From assembly GCA_900539115.1 (NCBI GenBank), contig UQAQ01000041.1, positions 1-26,508 on the forward strand: 26,508 bases of DNA, in the 5' to 3' direction. Position numbers and translations under genes: made by a program. The DNA is from an uncultured Roseburia sp. (GTDB lineage Bacteria > Bacillota > Clostridia > Lachnospirales > Lachnospiraceae). The notes beneath the pieces are model-generated. The model did no database searches. It saw only the letters and a program-made list of their open reading frames with translations, and was not told where the DNA came from. Of this stretch, positions 8,002 through 16,346 are shown piece by piece. How positions within the stretch are numbered: position 1 is the stretch's first letter; each line of letters opens with the position of its first letter.

Positions 8002-9480
8002 ATGGCTAAGACAAATGGAGTAATCAACAGCAACCGCACATTGGGAAAAATTAACAAAGAGATTTACGGACATTTTTCAGAGCATTTGGGAAGATGTATT
8101 TATGAAGGAATTTTTGTGGGCAAAGATTCTGAGATTCCAAATACCAACGGAATGAGAAATGATGTAGTAGAAGCATTGAAAAATATTAAAATTCCGGTGC
8201 TTCGCTGGCCGGGCGGCTGTTTTGCCGATGAGTACCACTGGATGGACGGAATTGGACCAAAAGAGACGAGAAAACGTATGATCAATACACATTGGGGCGG
8301 TGTTGTCGAGGATAACAGCTTTGGTACGCATGAATTTTTTGAACTTTGTGACCAGCTTGGCTGTGAACCATATATTAACGGAAATGTGGGAAGCGGAACC
8401 GTTCGCGAAATGTCAGAATGGATCGAGTATATGACCTTTGACGGGGAATCTCCGATGGCAAAACTGCGTGAGGAAAATGGAAGAAAAGAACCGTGGAAAG
8501 TAAAATATTTTGGCGTAGGAAACGAAAACTGGGGCTGCGGCGGCAACATGACACCGGAATTTTATGGAAATATGTACCGCCGTTACCAGACATACTGCCG
8601 CAATTACGGAGACAACAAATTGTATAAGATCTGCTGTGGACCAAATGCGGATGACTTTGACTGGACAGATAAAGTGATGAGCCTGATCAAAGACCAGTTT
8701 GCCGATGCAATCAGTATGCACTATTATACCGTTCCGGGAAGCTGGGAGGAAAAAGGCCATGCACTTGGTTTTGATGAAAAGAGATATTATGAGACAATCG
8801 AAGCGACACTTCGTATCGAGCCGATGATCGAACGCCATTTGGATATTATGAGCAAATACGATCCGGAGCATAAAGTAAAATTGATCGTAGACGAATGGGG
8901 AACGTGGTACGATGTCGAAGAAGGAACCAATCCGGGATTTTTGTATCAGCAGAATACCATGCGTGATGCGATGGTGGCTGCGTTGAATCTGAACATTTTC
9001 AACCGCCATTGTGACCGTATTTCCATGGCAAATATTGCACAGGTTGTCAATGTTCTCCAGTCCGTGATCCTGACCGAAGGCGATAAGATGGTAAAAACGC
9101 CGACCTATTATGTCTATGAGATGTACAAAGATCATCAGGAAGCACAGCTGGTTGACTGCTACCTTGAGTGCCCGAAAGTGACCTGCGAGGGATTTGACAT
9201 TCCGGTGGTATCTTCGAGTGCTTCCGTAAATGAAGAAGGAAAAATGACAATCACGATTGCCAATCCGCATTTGACAGAAAGTCTCACTGTGAGCGCACAG
9301 ATTCTTGGCAGTTATAACAACTGCGAAGCCACGATTCTCACAGGAAAGATGGACGATCATAACGACTTTGAAAATCCGGATAATGTACAGCTTGCAGCAT
9401 TTGACGGGGCATCGCTGAACGACGGAATCTTGTCTGTCGAGATGCCGGCAATGAGTATCGTAAAAGTAACTTTGGCATAA
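8002..9480 (+). CDS. abfA: Alpha-L-arabinofuranosidase, glycoside hydrolase family 51 (492 aa)
   Basis: It hydrolyses terminal alpha-L-arabinofuranosyl residues from arabinoxylan- or arabinan-derived oligosaccharides with retention of configuration. The N-terminal (beta/alpha)8 barrel carries IYGHFSEHLGRCIYEGIF (residues 21-38), LRWPGGCFADEYHW (67-80), the acid/base in GVGNENWG (Glu175) and the nucleophile in IVDEWGTW (Glu298), all diagnostic of GH51. The C-terminal ~110 residues form the beta-sandwich typical of the family. Length is normal. There is no signal peptide, so the enzyme works in the cytoplasm on imported oligosaccharides. The ATG follows GGAGAGAG. No sugar transporter or arabinose genes lie nearby, so it is an isolated catabolic gene apart from the small Cys-rich gene 20 bases downstream. 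Confidence 0.95.
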   Translation: MAKTNGVINSNRTLGKINKEIYGHFSEHLGRCIYEGIFVGKDSEIPNTNGMRNDVVEALKNIKIPVLRWPGGCFADEYHWMDGIGPKETRKRMINTHWGGVVEDNSFGTHEFFELCDQLGCEPYINGNVGSGTVREMSEWIEYMTFDGESPMAKLREENGRKEPWKVKYFGVGNENWGCGGNMTPEFYGNMYRRYQTYCRNYGDNKLYKICCGPNADDFDWTDKVMSLIKDQFADAISMHYYTVPGSWEEKGHALGFDEKRYYETIEATLRIEPMIERHLDIMSKYDPEHKVKLIVDEWGTWYDVEEGTNPGFLYQQNTMRDAMVAALNLNIFNRHCDRISMANIAQVVNVLQSVILTEGDKMVKTPTYYVYEMYKDHQEAQLVDCYLECPKVTCEGFDIPVVSSSASVNEEGKMTITIANPHLTESLTVSAQILGSYNNCEATILTGKMDDHNDFENPDNVQLAAFDGASLNDGILSVEMPAMSIVKVTLA

Positions 9481-9500
9481 ATTAACATAAGGAGACCGGC

Positions 9501-9770
9501 ATGAAATTTTGCAGAAGGTGTCAGTGGACAAAGGAAATGTTCGACAAAGAATTACTTAAATTGGAAGAATATATCGAGCGCATTCCCGAAGAAGAAAGGG
9601 TAAGCGACGAGGAATACGAACGTCGCCTTATGCTCTGCGACACTTGCAGCTTCATGCGGGGCGGCATGTGCGGACGATGCGGCTGCTACGTGGCACTGCG
9701 TGCGGCAAAGCGGCAGCAGTATTGTCCGGATGTGCATAAGAAATGGTGGAAGGTGGATTTTGCCCCTTGA
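9501..9770 (+). CDS. Small Cys-rich (zinc-ribbon-like) protein, DUF6171-like (89 aa)
   Basis: The protein has eight Cys: a CxxC at residues 4-7, CxxC at 46-49, a CxxCxC cluster at 57-62, and Cys75 before PxxxKKWW. This spacing suggests one or two bound metal ions. An acidic helix (residues 11-42) separates the first pair from the rest. I recall this pattern as the DUF6171 family of Clostridia, whose function is not known; the family number is from memory. AAGGAGA precedes the ATG. It lies 20 bases after the GH51 gene and probably shares its transcript. Its TGA stop overlaps the -35 box of the pheST promoter. Confidence 0.8.
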   Translation: MKFCRRCQWTKEMFDKELLKLEEYIERIPEEERVSDEEYERRLMLCDTCSFMRGGMCGRCGCYVALRAAKRQQYCPDVHKKWWKVDFAP

Positions 9771-9796
9771 CACTACCCCCGTCCTTGTGCTATCAT
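9767..9796 (+). promoter_or_regulatory. Promoter of the pheST T-box transcript
   Basis: TTGACA at 9767-9772 and TATCAT at 9791-9796 have an 18-base spacer, placing the start near 9803, at the head of the T-box leader. The TGA stop of the upstream Cys-rich gene (9768-9770) lies inside the -35 box. Confidence 0.65.
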
Positions 9797-9802
9797 GAAA
9801 CC

Positions 9803-10095
9803 AAATGAACATATCGACGATGATGGTGCAGGGGATTTCCCCGGAGATTGCATTTTTTCCTTCAGAGAGACAAGATCAGCGGCTGGAAGTTTTGTCAGGT
9901 TCGGGATGCAATTGAATTTCACACCGGAGTTTTATTTCTGAAAGAGGTTTCCAGTAGGAAATGACGTTGCTGCGCGTTAAGCAGATCAATGAGAGCCTGT
10001 CCGGCAGGATGGGAACCAGGGTGGTACCGCGGAAGATCAAGAGTCCGTCCCTTGGAAGTATGGAGAACATACCGACAAGGGATGGGCTCTATTTT
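9803..10095 (+). ncRNA. T-box riboswitch (tRNA-Phe sensing) of pheST
   Basis: The hallmark T-box sequence AGGGTGGTACCGCGG is at 10018-10032, where it base-pairs with the uncharged tRNA acceptor end and forms the antiterminator. In the Stem I region the sequence GAATTTCACACC (9914-9925) contains the likely Phe specifier UUC at 9918-9920 in the expected specifier-loop context. A terminator (10040-10095) follows. When tRNA-Phe is uncharged the antiterminator forms and pheST is transcribed. The specifier assignment fits the downstream phenylalanyl-tRNA synthetase genes. The exact 5' boundary is taken from the predicted promoter. Confidence 0.93.
10040..10095 (+). terminator. Regulated terminator of the T-box leader
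   Basis: AGAGTCCGTCCCTTGG (10040-10055) pairs with CAAGGGATGGGCTCT (10076-10090) and is followed by ATTTTAT. It is the off-state hairpin of the leader and is mutually exclusive with the antiterminator around the T-box sequence. Confidence 0.88.
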
Positions 10096-10123
10096 ATATT
10101 TAGTCAGAAAGGAAAGAGAAACC

Positions 10124-11143
10124 ATGAAAGAAAAATTGGACAGCATTATGAAAAATGCGCTCTCTCAGATTGAGGATTCCAAAGAATTGGACAAATTGAA
10201 TGACATTCGAGTGGCATTTCTTGGAAAGAAAGGAGAGTTGACAAGTGTTCTCAAATCCATGAAAGAGGTTGCCCCGGAAGACAGACCCAAAGTAGGTCAG
10301 CTGGTAAATGAGGCAAGAAAGCAGATTGAGGAACGTTTAGAGGAGAAAAAGACAGCATTTGCAAAAGCACTCCGTGAAGAAAAAATGAAAGCCGAAGTAA
10401 TCGATGTAACATTGCCGGGAAATAAACCGGAATTGGGACATCGCCATCCAAATACGATCGCTTTGGAAGAAGTAGAAAAAATCTTTGTCGGACTTGGCTA
10501 CGAAGTTGTATCCGGTCCGGAAGTAGAATATGATTATTATAACTTTGAGGCATTGAATATTCCGGCAAATCACCCGGCAAAAGACGAACAGGATACTTTT
10601 TATATCAATGACAAAATCCTGCTTCGTACACAGACATCTTCCGTACAGGTTCATGAGATGGAAAAAGGAAAATTGCCAATCCGCATGATCGCACCGGGAC
10701 GAGTATTCCGTTCCGATGAAGTCGATGCGACACATTCTCCATCCTTCCATCAGATTGAGGGATTGGTGATCGATAAAAATGTAACATTTGCAGACTTAAA
10801 GGGAACATTGGCAGAATTTGCCAAACAACTTTTCGGCGAGGAAACAAAAGTAAAATTCCGCCCTCACCATTTCCCATTTACAGAGCCAAGCGCCGAGATG
10901 GACGTAACTTGTTTCAAATGCGGCGGAAAGGGCTGCCGTTTCTGTAAGGGAGAAGGCTGGATCGAGATCTTAGGCTGTGGAATGGTACATCCACATGTGT
11001 TGGAAATGAGCAACATCGACCCGGATGAGTACGTAGGTTTTGCGTTTGGTGTCGGTTTGGAGCGAATTGCATTATTGAAATATGAGATCGACGACATGCG
11101 CTTATTGTATGAGAATGATAAACGTTTTCTGGAACAGTTCTGA
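10124..11143 (+). CDS. pheS: Phenylalanine--tRNA ligase alpha subunit (339 aa)
   Basis: This is the catalytic subunit of the (alpha-beta)2 class II synthetase that charges tRNA-Phe, EC 6.1.1.20. Residues 1-90 are the N-terminal coiled coil that contacts tRNA. The catalytic core contains motif 2 FRSDEVDATHSPSFHQIEG (195-213) and motif 3 GVGLERIALL (309-318). A Cys cluster (263, 266, 271, 274, 285) lies in CFKCGGKGCRFCKGEGW, a feature of many Gram-positive PheS proteins. The length is the usual one. The start at 10124 follows GAAAGGAAAG; a longer frame from 9989 would run through the T-box and terminator and is not credible. pheT follows after 86 bases. Confidence 0.98.
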   Translation: MKEKLDSIMKNALSQIEDSKELDKLNDIRVAFLGKKGELTSVLKSMKEVAPEDRPKVGQLVNEARKQIEERLEEKKTAFAKALREEKMKAEVIDVTLPGNKPELGHRHPNTIALEEVEKIFVGLGYEVVSGPEVEYDYYNFEALNIPANHPAKDEQDTFYINDKILLRTQTSSVQVHEMEKGKLPIRMIAPGRVFRSDEVDATHSPSFHQIEGLVIDKNVTFADLKGTLAEFAKQLFGEETKVKFRPHHFPFTEPSAEMDVTCFKCGGKGCRFCKGEGWIEILGCGMVHPHVLEMSNIDPDEYVGFAFGVGLERIALLKYEIDDMRLLYENDKRFLEQF

Positions 11144-11168
11144 TTTTCAGGCTGTCAAAGTGTGCACG

Positions 11169-11191
11169 CTTCCTGTGCCTGCACAAGGAAG
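11169..11191. repeat. Hairpin in the pheS-pheT gap
   Basis: CTTCCTGTGC pairs with GCACAAGGAAG with one bulged A and a 2-base loop. There is no T-tract, so it is not an obvious terminator; it may affect pheT translation or be an RNA processing site. Confidence 0.45.
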
Positions 11192-11229
11192 TTGTATCAA
11201 AGTATAAATGAAGAAATGAGGGAAAAACA

Positions 11230-13668
11230 ATGAATACACCTTTATCATGGGTAAAAGCATATGTTCCGGAACTGGATTGTACGGAAAAAGAATATATGGA
11301 TGCAATGACACTTTCCGGTACAAAAGTGGAAGGTTATGAAAAATTTGACGCAGATTTGGATAAAATAATTGTTGGCCGTATCGAGAAAATCGAAAAACAC
11401 CCGGATGCGGATAAATTGGTAATCTGTCAGGTGGCAATCGATGAAACCGGTACGACGACGCAGATCGTTACCGGTGCTTCCAATGTCAAAGAGGGACAGA
11501 AAGTTCCTGTTGTACTGGATGGCGGACGTGTAGCCGGTGGTCACGACGGAAGTAAGACACCGGGCGGAATCAAGATTAAAAAAGGAAAACTTCGTGGCGT
11601 AGAATCCAATGGAATGATGTGTTCCATCGAAGAACTTGGCTCTTCCAAAGACTATTATCCGGACGCGCCGGACAATGGAATTTACATTCTGAGCGACAAC
11701 GAAGAATATAAAGACGCTCCGGTTGGAAGCGATGCCATCGCACTTTTGGGACTTCGTGATGCCAACTTTGAATACGAAGTAACCTCAAACCGTGTGGACT
11801 GCTTTGGTGTACTCGGTATCGCCAGAGAGGCAGCTGCGACATTTGGCAAGCCATTCTGCCCACCGGTTGTGACAGAAACCGGAAATGATGAAAATGTAAA
11901 GGATTACATTTCCGTAGAAATTGAAAATAAGGAACTTTGCTCTCGTTATGTAGCGCGCGTGGTAAAAGACATCAAACTTGCACCATCGCCGGAGTGGATG
12001 CAGAGAAGACTTGCTGCATGCGGAATCCGTCCGATCAATAATATCGTCGATATCACAAACTACGTGATGGAGGAATATGCACAGCCAATGCATGCATATG
12101 ATTTAGATACGATCGCAGATCATAAGATCATCGTTCGAAATGCCAAAAACGGAGAAGCATTTACGACTCTTGACGGACAGGAACGTACCTTGGATGACAG
12201 CATGCTGATGATCTGTGACGGCGAAAAAGCAGTAGGTATCGCCGGTATCATGGGGGGAGAAAATTCCATGATTACAGACAACGTAAAGACGATGCTTTTC
12301 GAAGCTGCCTGCTTTGATGGAACCAATATCCGTCTTTCCGGTAAAAAACTCGGTATGCGTACCGATGCGCAGGCCAAATTTGAAAAAGGACTGGATCCAA
12401 ACAATACGTATGAAGCAATCAATCGTGCCTGCCAGCTGATCGAAGAACTTGGCGCAGGAACCGTTGTGGGCGGTGCTGTTGATGTTTATCCAAACGTAAA
12501 AGAGCCGGAAGAGGTAGCATATGATGTTGACCGCATCAACCGGCTTTTGGGAACTGACATCAGTGAAGACCAGATGGTAACGTATTTTGAAACAATCGAT
12601 CTTCCGGTTGACCGTGAGAAAAAAATGGTACATGTACCGACATGGAGACAGGATATCCATTGTCTGGCAGATCTGGCAGAAGAAGTGGCAAGATTTTACG
12701 GTTACGATAAGATCCCTGCGACACTGCCAAGCGGTGAGGCAACGGCCGGCAGACTTTCCGAACAGATGGAAATTGAAAATATTGCAAGAAATGTGATTGA
12801 ACAGGCAGGATTTTCCGAGGGAATGACATATTCTTTTGAAAGCCCGAAAGTATTTGATAAATTGCTGGTTCCGGAAGGAAGCAAGGCAAGAGAGGCAATC
12901 GTAATTTCCAATCCGCTGGGAGAAGATTACAGTATCATGCGTACGCTGTCCTTAAACGGAATGCTGACATCACTGGCAACAAATTACAATCACCGTAACA
13001 AAGATGTGCGTCTGTATGAACTTGCCAATGTCTATCTTCCAAAAGCACTTCCGCTTACGGAGCTGCCGGATGAGAGAATGCAGTTGACGCTGGGAATGTA
13101 TGGAAAAGGTGATTTCTTCGATCTCAAAGGTGTGATCGAGGCCGTACTTGATAAATTGGGAATCCGCAAGCTGATCACTTACACACCGGAGGACGACAGA
13201 CCTTACCTTCATCCGGGACGTAAAGCAGATATTATGGTAGATGGACAGACCATCGGTTTCCTTGGTGAGATTCATCCGGAAGTAGCAGAAAATTACAATA
13301 TTGGAACAAAAGTTTATGTAGCGGTACTGGATGTGGAAATGTTGACAGAATTGTCAAGTTTTGACATTAAATACAAAGGTGTAGCGAAGTTCCCGGCTGT
13401 CACACGAGATATTTCTCTTGTTATGAAAAAGAACGTTCTTGCCGGACAGGTAGAAGAAATTATCCGCAAAAATGCCGGAAAGACATTGGAAAGCGTAAAA
13501 CTGTTTGACGTGTACGAAGGCGAGCAGCTTTCCGCCGATGAAAAATCATTGGCATACTCAATCCGTTTCCGTGCTGCAGATCGTACTTTGGAAGACAAAG
13601 ATGTTACTACGGTTATGGATAAGATTTTGAAGAAATTAGAAGCAATTGATGTAAAAATCAGACAGTAA
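11230..13668 (+). CDS. pheT: Phenylalanine--tRNA ligase beta subunit (812 aa)
   Basis: This is the large subunit of PheRS, which provides editing of mischarged Tyr-tRNA and tRNA anticodon contacts. Domains in order: an N-terminal region with the EMAP/OB tRNA-binding fold (about residues 40-155, including KIEKHPDADKLVICQV), the B3/B4 editing domain (about 210-390, with TNYVMEEYAQPMHAYD), the B5 domain (about 405-475), a catalytic-like core (about 490-690), and the C-terminal FDX-ACB anticodon-binding domain (last ~95 residues, starting near FPAVTRDISLVM). Length is standard. GAGGG lies about 8 bases before the ATG. It is co-transcribed with pheS from the T-box promoter. Its TAA overlaps the first in-frame ATG of the next reading frame. 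Confidence 0.98.
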   Translation: MNTPLSWVKAYVPELDCTEKEYMDAMTLSGTKVEGYEKFDADLDKIIVGRIEKIEKHPDADKLVICQVAIDETGTTTQIVTGASNVKEGQKVPVVLDGGRVAGGHDGSKTPGGIKIKKGKLRGVESNGMMCSIEELGSSKDYYPDAPDNGIYILSDNEEYKDAPVGSDAIALLGLRDANFEYEVTSNRVDCFGVLGIAREAAATFGKPFCPPVVTETGNDENVKDYISVEIENKELCSRYVARVVKDIKLAPSPEWMQRRLAACGIRPINNIVDITNYVMEEYAQPMHAYDLDTIADHKIIVRNAKNGEAFTTLDGQERTLDDSMLMICDGEKAVGIAGIMGGENSMITDNVKTMLFEAACFDGTNIRLSGKKLGMRTDAQAKFEKGLDPNNTYEAINRACQLIEELGAGTVVGGAVDVYPNVKEPEEVAYDVDRINRLLGTDISEDQMVTYFETIDLPVDREKKMVHVPTWRQDIHCLADLAEEVARFYGYDKIPATLPSGEATAGRLSEQMEIENIARNVIEQAGFSEGMTYSFESPKVFDKLLVPEGSKAREAIVISNPLGEDYSIMRTLSLNGMLTSLATNYNHRNKDVRLYELANVYLPKALPLTELPDERMQLTLGMYGKGDFFDLKGVIEAVLDKLGIRKLITYTPEDDRPYLHPGRKADIMVDGQTIGFLGEIHPEVAENYNIGTKVYVAVLDVEMLTELSSFDIKYKGVAKFPAVTRDISLVMKKNVLAGQVEEIIRKNAGKTLESVKLFDVYEGEQLSADEKSLAYSIRFRAADRTLEDKDVTTVMDKILKKLEAIDVKIRQ

Positions 13669-13715
13669 TGTCATCTGGCGATACGGGCAGAACTGTCTTG
13701 CAGGGAGGTATCGTC

Positions 13716-14177
13716 GTGAGAAAACTACTGGACAATATATTGTCACTGGCATTTGCCGGTTATATGATCTTATTGATATATTTTCTGTTCTTCAGTGAAG
13801 AATATGGACGGACGGTTCATTATACAGAATATCAATACAATTTGAAATTATTCCATGAGATTTCCCGGTATATTAAGTACCGGGAGGTCGTTGGAATGGA
13901 ATATTTTCTGATCAATATTGTCGGAAATGTTGTCGTATTTATGCCATTTGGATTTTTTGTTCCAAGTCTGAAAAAATGGTCGTTCGTGAGGGTGGTACTT
14001 ACCGGATTTTTGTTTAGTCTGGCAGTGGAGACCGTTCAGCTAGTGACGAAGGTGGGAACCTTTGATGTAGACGATCTGTTTTTAAATACGATCGGAGTGA
14101 CTTTAGGCTGTATCATGTTCTGTTTTTGCAGAAAAATAGTGCGCGTAGTGAGAAAAAAGAAAGGCAGAGAAAGATGA
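13716..14177 (+). CDS. VanZ-like membrane protein (153 aa)
   Basis: It has the VanZ-like fold of four hydrophobic segments. The signature regions INIVGNVVVFMPFGFFVP and SLAVETVQLVTKVGTFDVDD then LFLNTIGVTLG are clear. VanZ proteins are membrane proteins; the prototype gives low-level teicoplanin resistance, but most chromosomal homologues have no assigned role, so no resistance claim is made. I chose the GTG at 13716 because GGAGG (13704-13708) stands 7 bases before it; an ATG at 13668 overlapping the pheT stop has no ribosome binding site. The gene follows pheT by 47 bases and its stop overlaps the start of the next gene, so it is probably in the pheST operon. Confidence 0.88.
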   Translation: MRKLLDNILSLAFAGYMILLIYFLFFSEEYGRTVHYTEYQYNLKLFHEISRYIKYREVVGMEYFLINIVGNVVVFMPFGFFVPSLKKWSFVRVVLTGFLFSLAVETVQLVTKVGTFDVDDLFLNTIGVTLGCIMFCFCRKIVRVVRKKKGRER

Positions 14178-14503
14178 AAATTCGGATTGGAAAGCGAAGA
14201 AAAATACAGTTTACAGATAAAAAACATCCCAAAAGAGGAATTGTATCATCCTTGATCGCAGCAGCCTCTTTTATTATGATGTGTGCTCTTTTTATCGGTT
14301 CAAGTCATGTAAAAGGGCAGGCGGGAATTTCGTATGGATATCTGGGATTTCTCAATCTGATCATTTCCATCGTCGGCTTTGTACTGGCATTTCGCTGCTT
14401 CAAAGAGGAAGAAATTTACAAGACAACACCGACATTTGGCGTCGTGATCAACGGAGTTGTTTTGGTTAGTTATGTGGCTTTGTACATTCTGGGAGTTCTC
14501 TGA
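14174..14503 (+). CDS. Small membrane protein, DUF6142-like (109 aa)
   Basis: The basic N-terminus MKIRIGKRRKIQFTDKKHPK is followed by three hydrophobic segments (about residues 24-44, 53-70 and 83-108). From memory this matches the DUF6142 family found in Lachnospiraceae, with no known function. The ATG overlaps the VanZ gene stop as ATGA, indicating translational coupling; GGCAGAGAAAG is the weak ribosome binding site. The gene ends 38 bases inside the 3' end of the convergent minus-strand AP2-type gene, and there is no intrinsic terminator between them. Confidence 0.75.
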   Translation: MKIRIGKRRKIQFTDKKHPKRGIVSSLIAAASFIMMCALFIGSSHVKGQAGISYGYLGFLNLIISIVGFVLAFRCFKEEEIYKTTPTFGVVINGVVLVSYVALYILGVL

Positions 14504-15269
14504 TCGTTTTTGAGATAGTTAATGTCTTAAACAGATTTTTGTACTCATCTCCATACAGAGTTTCCAGATAATTGACCGGATAATTTCTTTCATACCCTTT
14601 TTTCAACAAAGTGGAAGCGGCTTTATTGTAAGCCACCGCAGCTTCAATCTCAGTGGGATAACGCCCGACGATAAATTCTCCATTGACATGGATTCGTGTT
14701 TCATAGACCATTTTCCCTTTAAAACATTTATAAAATACACCGTGGTAACGGTTGATGATCTCAATATTTTCATAGCGGAAATCGCGGGTATTTCCATTGA
14801 CAAAATGAAAGTCACGCCCGGCTACGGCATAATTTTTGATACCATAGCGGCTGAAAATATTGACCTGCATCCCATAATCACTCACAAAAAGGTGCCCACC
14901 GCGTCTCATGATTGAGTGCGTGGAATAATAAAACAGATCGTCAATATCAAAAATATAGTAATCATTTGGCGAAAAATAATAGTAAAAATAATTGTCTTTC
15001 AGATAAATCGGGGTTTTTATATACATTCTATTGTCGCGGAAATTCAGCAGACACACCCATTTTGTAAAAGAGAGGGTACAGGTTTCTTCAAAGCGGTCCA
15101 ATGTGAGGACATGCGTACGCACAAGCTTTTCCGCCTCCAGATACGCAGCTGCAGCCTCGTATTCACTGGAAAAACTTCCCAAACTAATATGTTTATTTTG
15201 AAATGTGATGGAACTGCGGTAATACAATGTTCCATCTTTTTTGGTGGCTGTGTAAACTCCTTTTTTCAT
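14466..15269 (-). CDS. AP2 / HNH-like / AP2 domain protein (267 aa)
   Basis: Residues 4-48 resemble an AP2 DNA-binding domain (YYRSSITFQNKHISLGSF, then EAAAAYLEAEKL). Residues 175-222 are a second one (YETRIHVNGEFIVGRYPTE, then EAAVAYNKAA). Between them, residues 146-172 contain DFHFVNGNTRDFRYENIE, which resembles the HNH signature xHHxNGNxxDNRxENLE of AP2-linked homing endonucleases. The second His is replaced by Phe (Phe156) while Asn158, Gly159, Asn160, Asp163, Arg165, Glu167 and Asn168 fit. The likely meaning is a protein derived from a homing endonuclease that may keep DNA binding and have lost cleavage; this is inference. Start: ATG at 15269 with AGGAGG just upstream; a longer frame starting at 15338 would cover the promoter. 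It stands alone, convergent with the pheST operon. Confidence 0.7.
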   Translation of the reverse strand: MKKGVYTATKKDGTLYYRSSITFQNKHISLGSFSSEYEAAAAYLEAEKLVRTHVLTLDRFEETCTLSFTKWVCLLNFRDNRMYIKTPIYLKDNYFYYYFSPNDYYIFDIDDLFYYSTHSIMRRGGHLFVSDYGMQVNIFSRYGIKNYAVAGRDFHFVNGNTRDFRYENIEIINRYHGVFYKCFKGKMVYETRIHVNGEFIVGRYPTEIEAAVAYNKAASTLLKKGYERNYPVNYLETLYGDEYKNLFKTLTISKTIRELPECTKPHN

Positions 15270-15298
15270 GGGAACCTCCTGATGCGTTATATGATATA

Positions 15299-15327
15299 AG
15301 TATAAAGCAAAAAGGACATTTTGGCAA
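15299..15327 (-). promoter_or_regulatory. Promoter of the AP2/HNH-like gene
   Basis: On the minus strand TTGCCA (15327-15322) and TATACT (15304-15299) are separated by 17 bases, with a predicted start about 20 bases before the ATG. It is divergent from the Fic promoter. Confidence 0.6.
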
Positions 15328-15365
15328 ATGATTGGCAAAAATAATTCAAAAATATTTAAATATTG

Positions 15366-15394
15366 TTGAGATATATTGCCGATAATGGTATAAT
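15366..15394 (+). promoter_or_regulatory. Promoter of the Fic gene
   Basis: TTGAGA (15366-15371) and TATAAT (15389-15394) are separated by 17 bases. Transcription would begin near 15401, about 25 bases before the ATG at 15426 and upstream of its GGGGAGG ribosome binding site. Confidence 0.65.
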
Positions 15395-15425
15395 TATTCC
15401 GATGAATGAAAGTGGGGAGGTTTGT

Positions 15426-16322
15426 ATGAATTATATCAATGTTAAAGAAACTGCCGGAAAATGGAATATATCCGAAAGAAGTGTGAGAAATTATTGCGCC
15501 AATGGAAGAATATCCGGTGCAGTTTTAAATGGAAGGAATTGGAAAATACCCGAAGATGCAGTTAAGCCTCAGAGAAAGAAACGAACAGAAAAAATAACTA
15601 AGAATCTGCTTTCGCGTTTAGTAATGGAAAAAGAGTCCGGAGTTCCGGGGGGGATATATCATAAAATACAGATAGAATTAACCTATAATTCAAATCATAT
15701 GGAAGGAAGCCGTCTTACCCATGATCAGACAAGATATATATTTGAAACGAATACGATTGGAATGCAGAATGAGGCGGTTAATGTTGATGATATTGTAGAG
15801 ACCGCAAATCATTTTAAGTGTATTGATTTAATAATAGAACAAGCAAATTACAAGTTAAGTGAATCATTTATTAAACAGCTTCATGCTGTATTAAAATCAG
15901 GTACCTCGGATAGCAGAAAGTCTTGGTTTGCAGTTGGTGATTACAAAAGATTTGAAAACGAAGTTGGCGGAATGCCGACGACGAAGCCGGATGATGTAGA
16001 AAAAGAAATCAAACAATTGTTAAAAAATTATAATATAGACACAAAAAAAACATTCGAAGAAATTATAGAATTTCATTATGCATTTGAAAGAATACATCCT
16101 TTTCAAGATGGAAACGGACGTGTTGGCAGATTAATTATGTTCAAAGAATGTCTTCGGAATGGAATCACACCTTTTATTATTGAAGATGACATGAAAGAAT
16201 TTTATTATCGTGGATTAAAAGAGTGGAAAAATGATCAAGCATATCTGATGGATACATGTTTGACTGCACAGGATAGATTTAAGGTTTATCTGGACTATTT
16301 TGGAATTGTGTATCAGGATTAG
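15426..16322 (+). CDS. Fic family protein with N-terminal helix-turn-helix (298 aa)
   Basis: Fic enzymes transfer AMP (or another nucleotide-derived group) onto target hydroxyls. The core motif HPFQDGNGRVGR begins at His224 and is intact, so catalysis is expected. An inhibitory-helix motif SNHMEG (Ser89 to Gly94) lies N-terminal to the Fic core, matching the (S/T)xxxE(G/N) motif of self-inhibited class II Fic proteins. Residues 1-50 (YINVKETAGKWNISERSVRN) resemble the excisionase/MerR-like helix-turn-helix fused to some Fic proteins. The ATG at 15426 follows GGGGAGG. A GreA-type gene starts 24 bases downstream and may be co-transcribed. The target is unknown. Confidence 0.92.
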   Translation: MNYINVKETAGKWNISERSVRNYCANGRISGAVLNGRNWKIPEDAVKPQRKKRTEKITKNLLSRLVMEKESGVPGGIYHKIQIELTYNSNHMEGSRLTHDQTRYIFETNTIGMQNEAVNVDDIVETANHFKCIDLIIEQANYKLSESFIKQLHAVLKSGTSDSRKSWFAVGDYKRFENEVGGMPTTKPDDVEKEIKQLLKNYNIDTKKTFEEIIEFHYAFERIHPFQDGNGRVGRLIMFKECLRNGITPFIIEDDMKEFYYRGLKEWKNDQAYLMDTCLTAQDRFKVYLDYFGIVYQD

Positions 16323-16346
16323 AGATTGAACATGGAGGGAAAGAAA

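Noticed and set aside
8413..9531. A 372-codon open frame on the minus strand antisense to the arabinofuranosidase gene
   Set aside because: It is Cys/His/Ile-rich with no family resemblance, lacks a ribosome binding site, and lies fully opposite a certain GH51 gene; it is a shadow frame.
9989..10123. N-terminal extension of pheS through the T-box
   Set aside because: The extension would translate the T-box motif and terminator; the ATG at 10124 has a good ribosome binding site and gives the standard PheS length.
14916..15299. 127-codon plus-strand frame antisense to the AP2/HNH-like gene
   Set aside because: No ribosome binding site or recognisable domain, and it is opposite a better-supported gene with promoter and AGGAGG.
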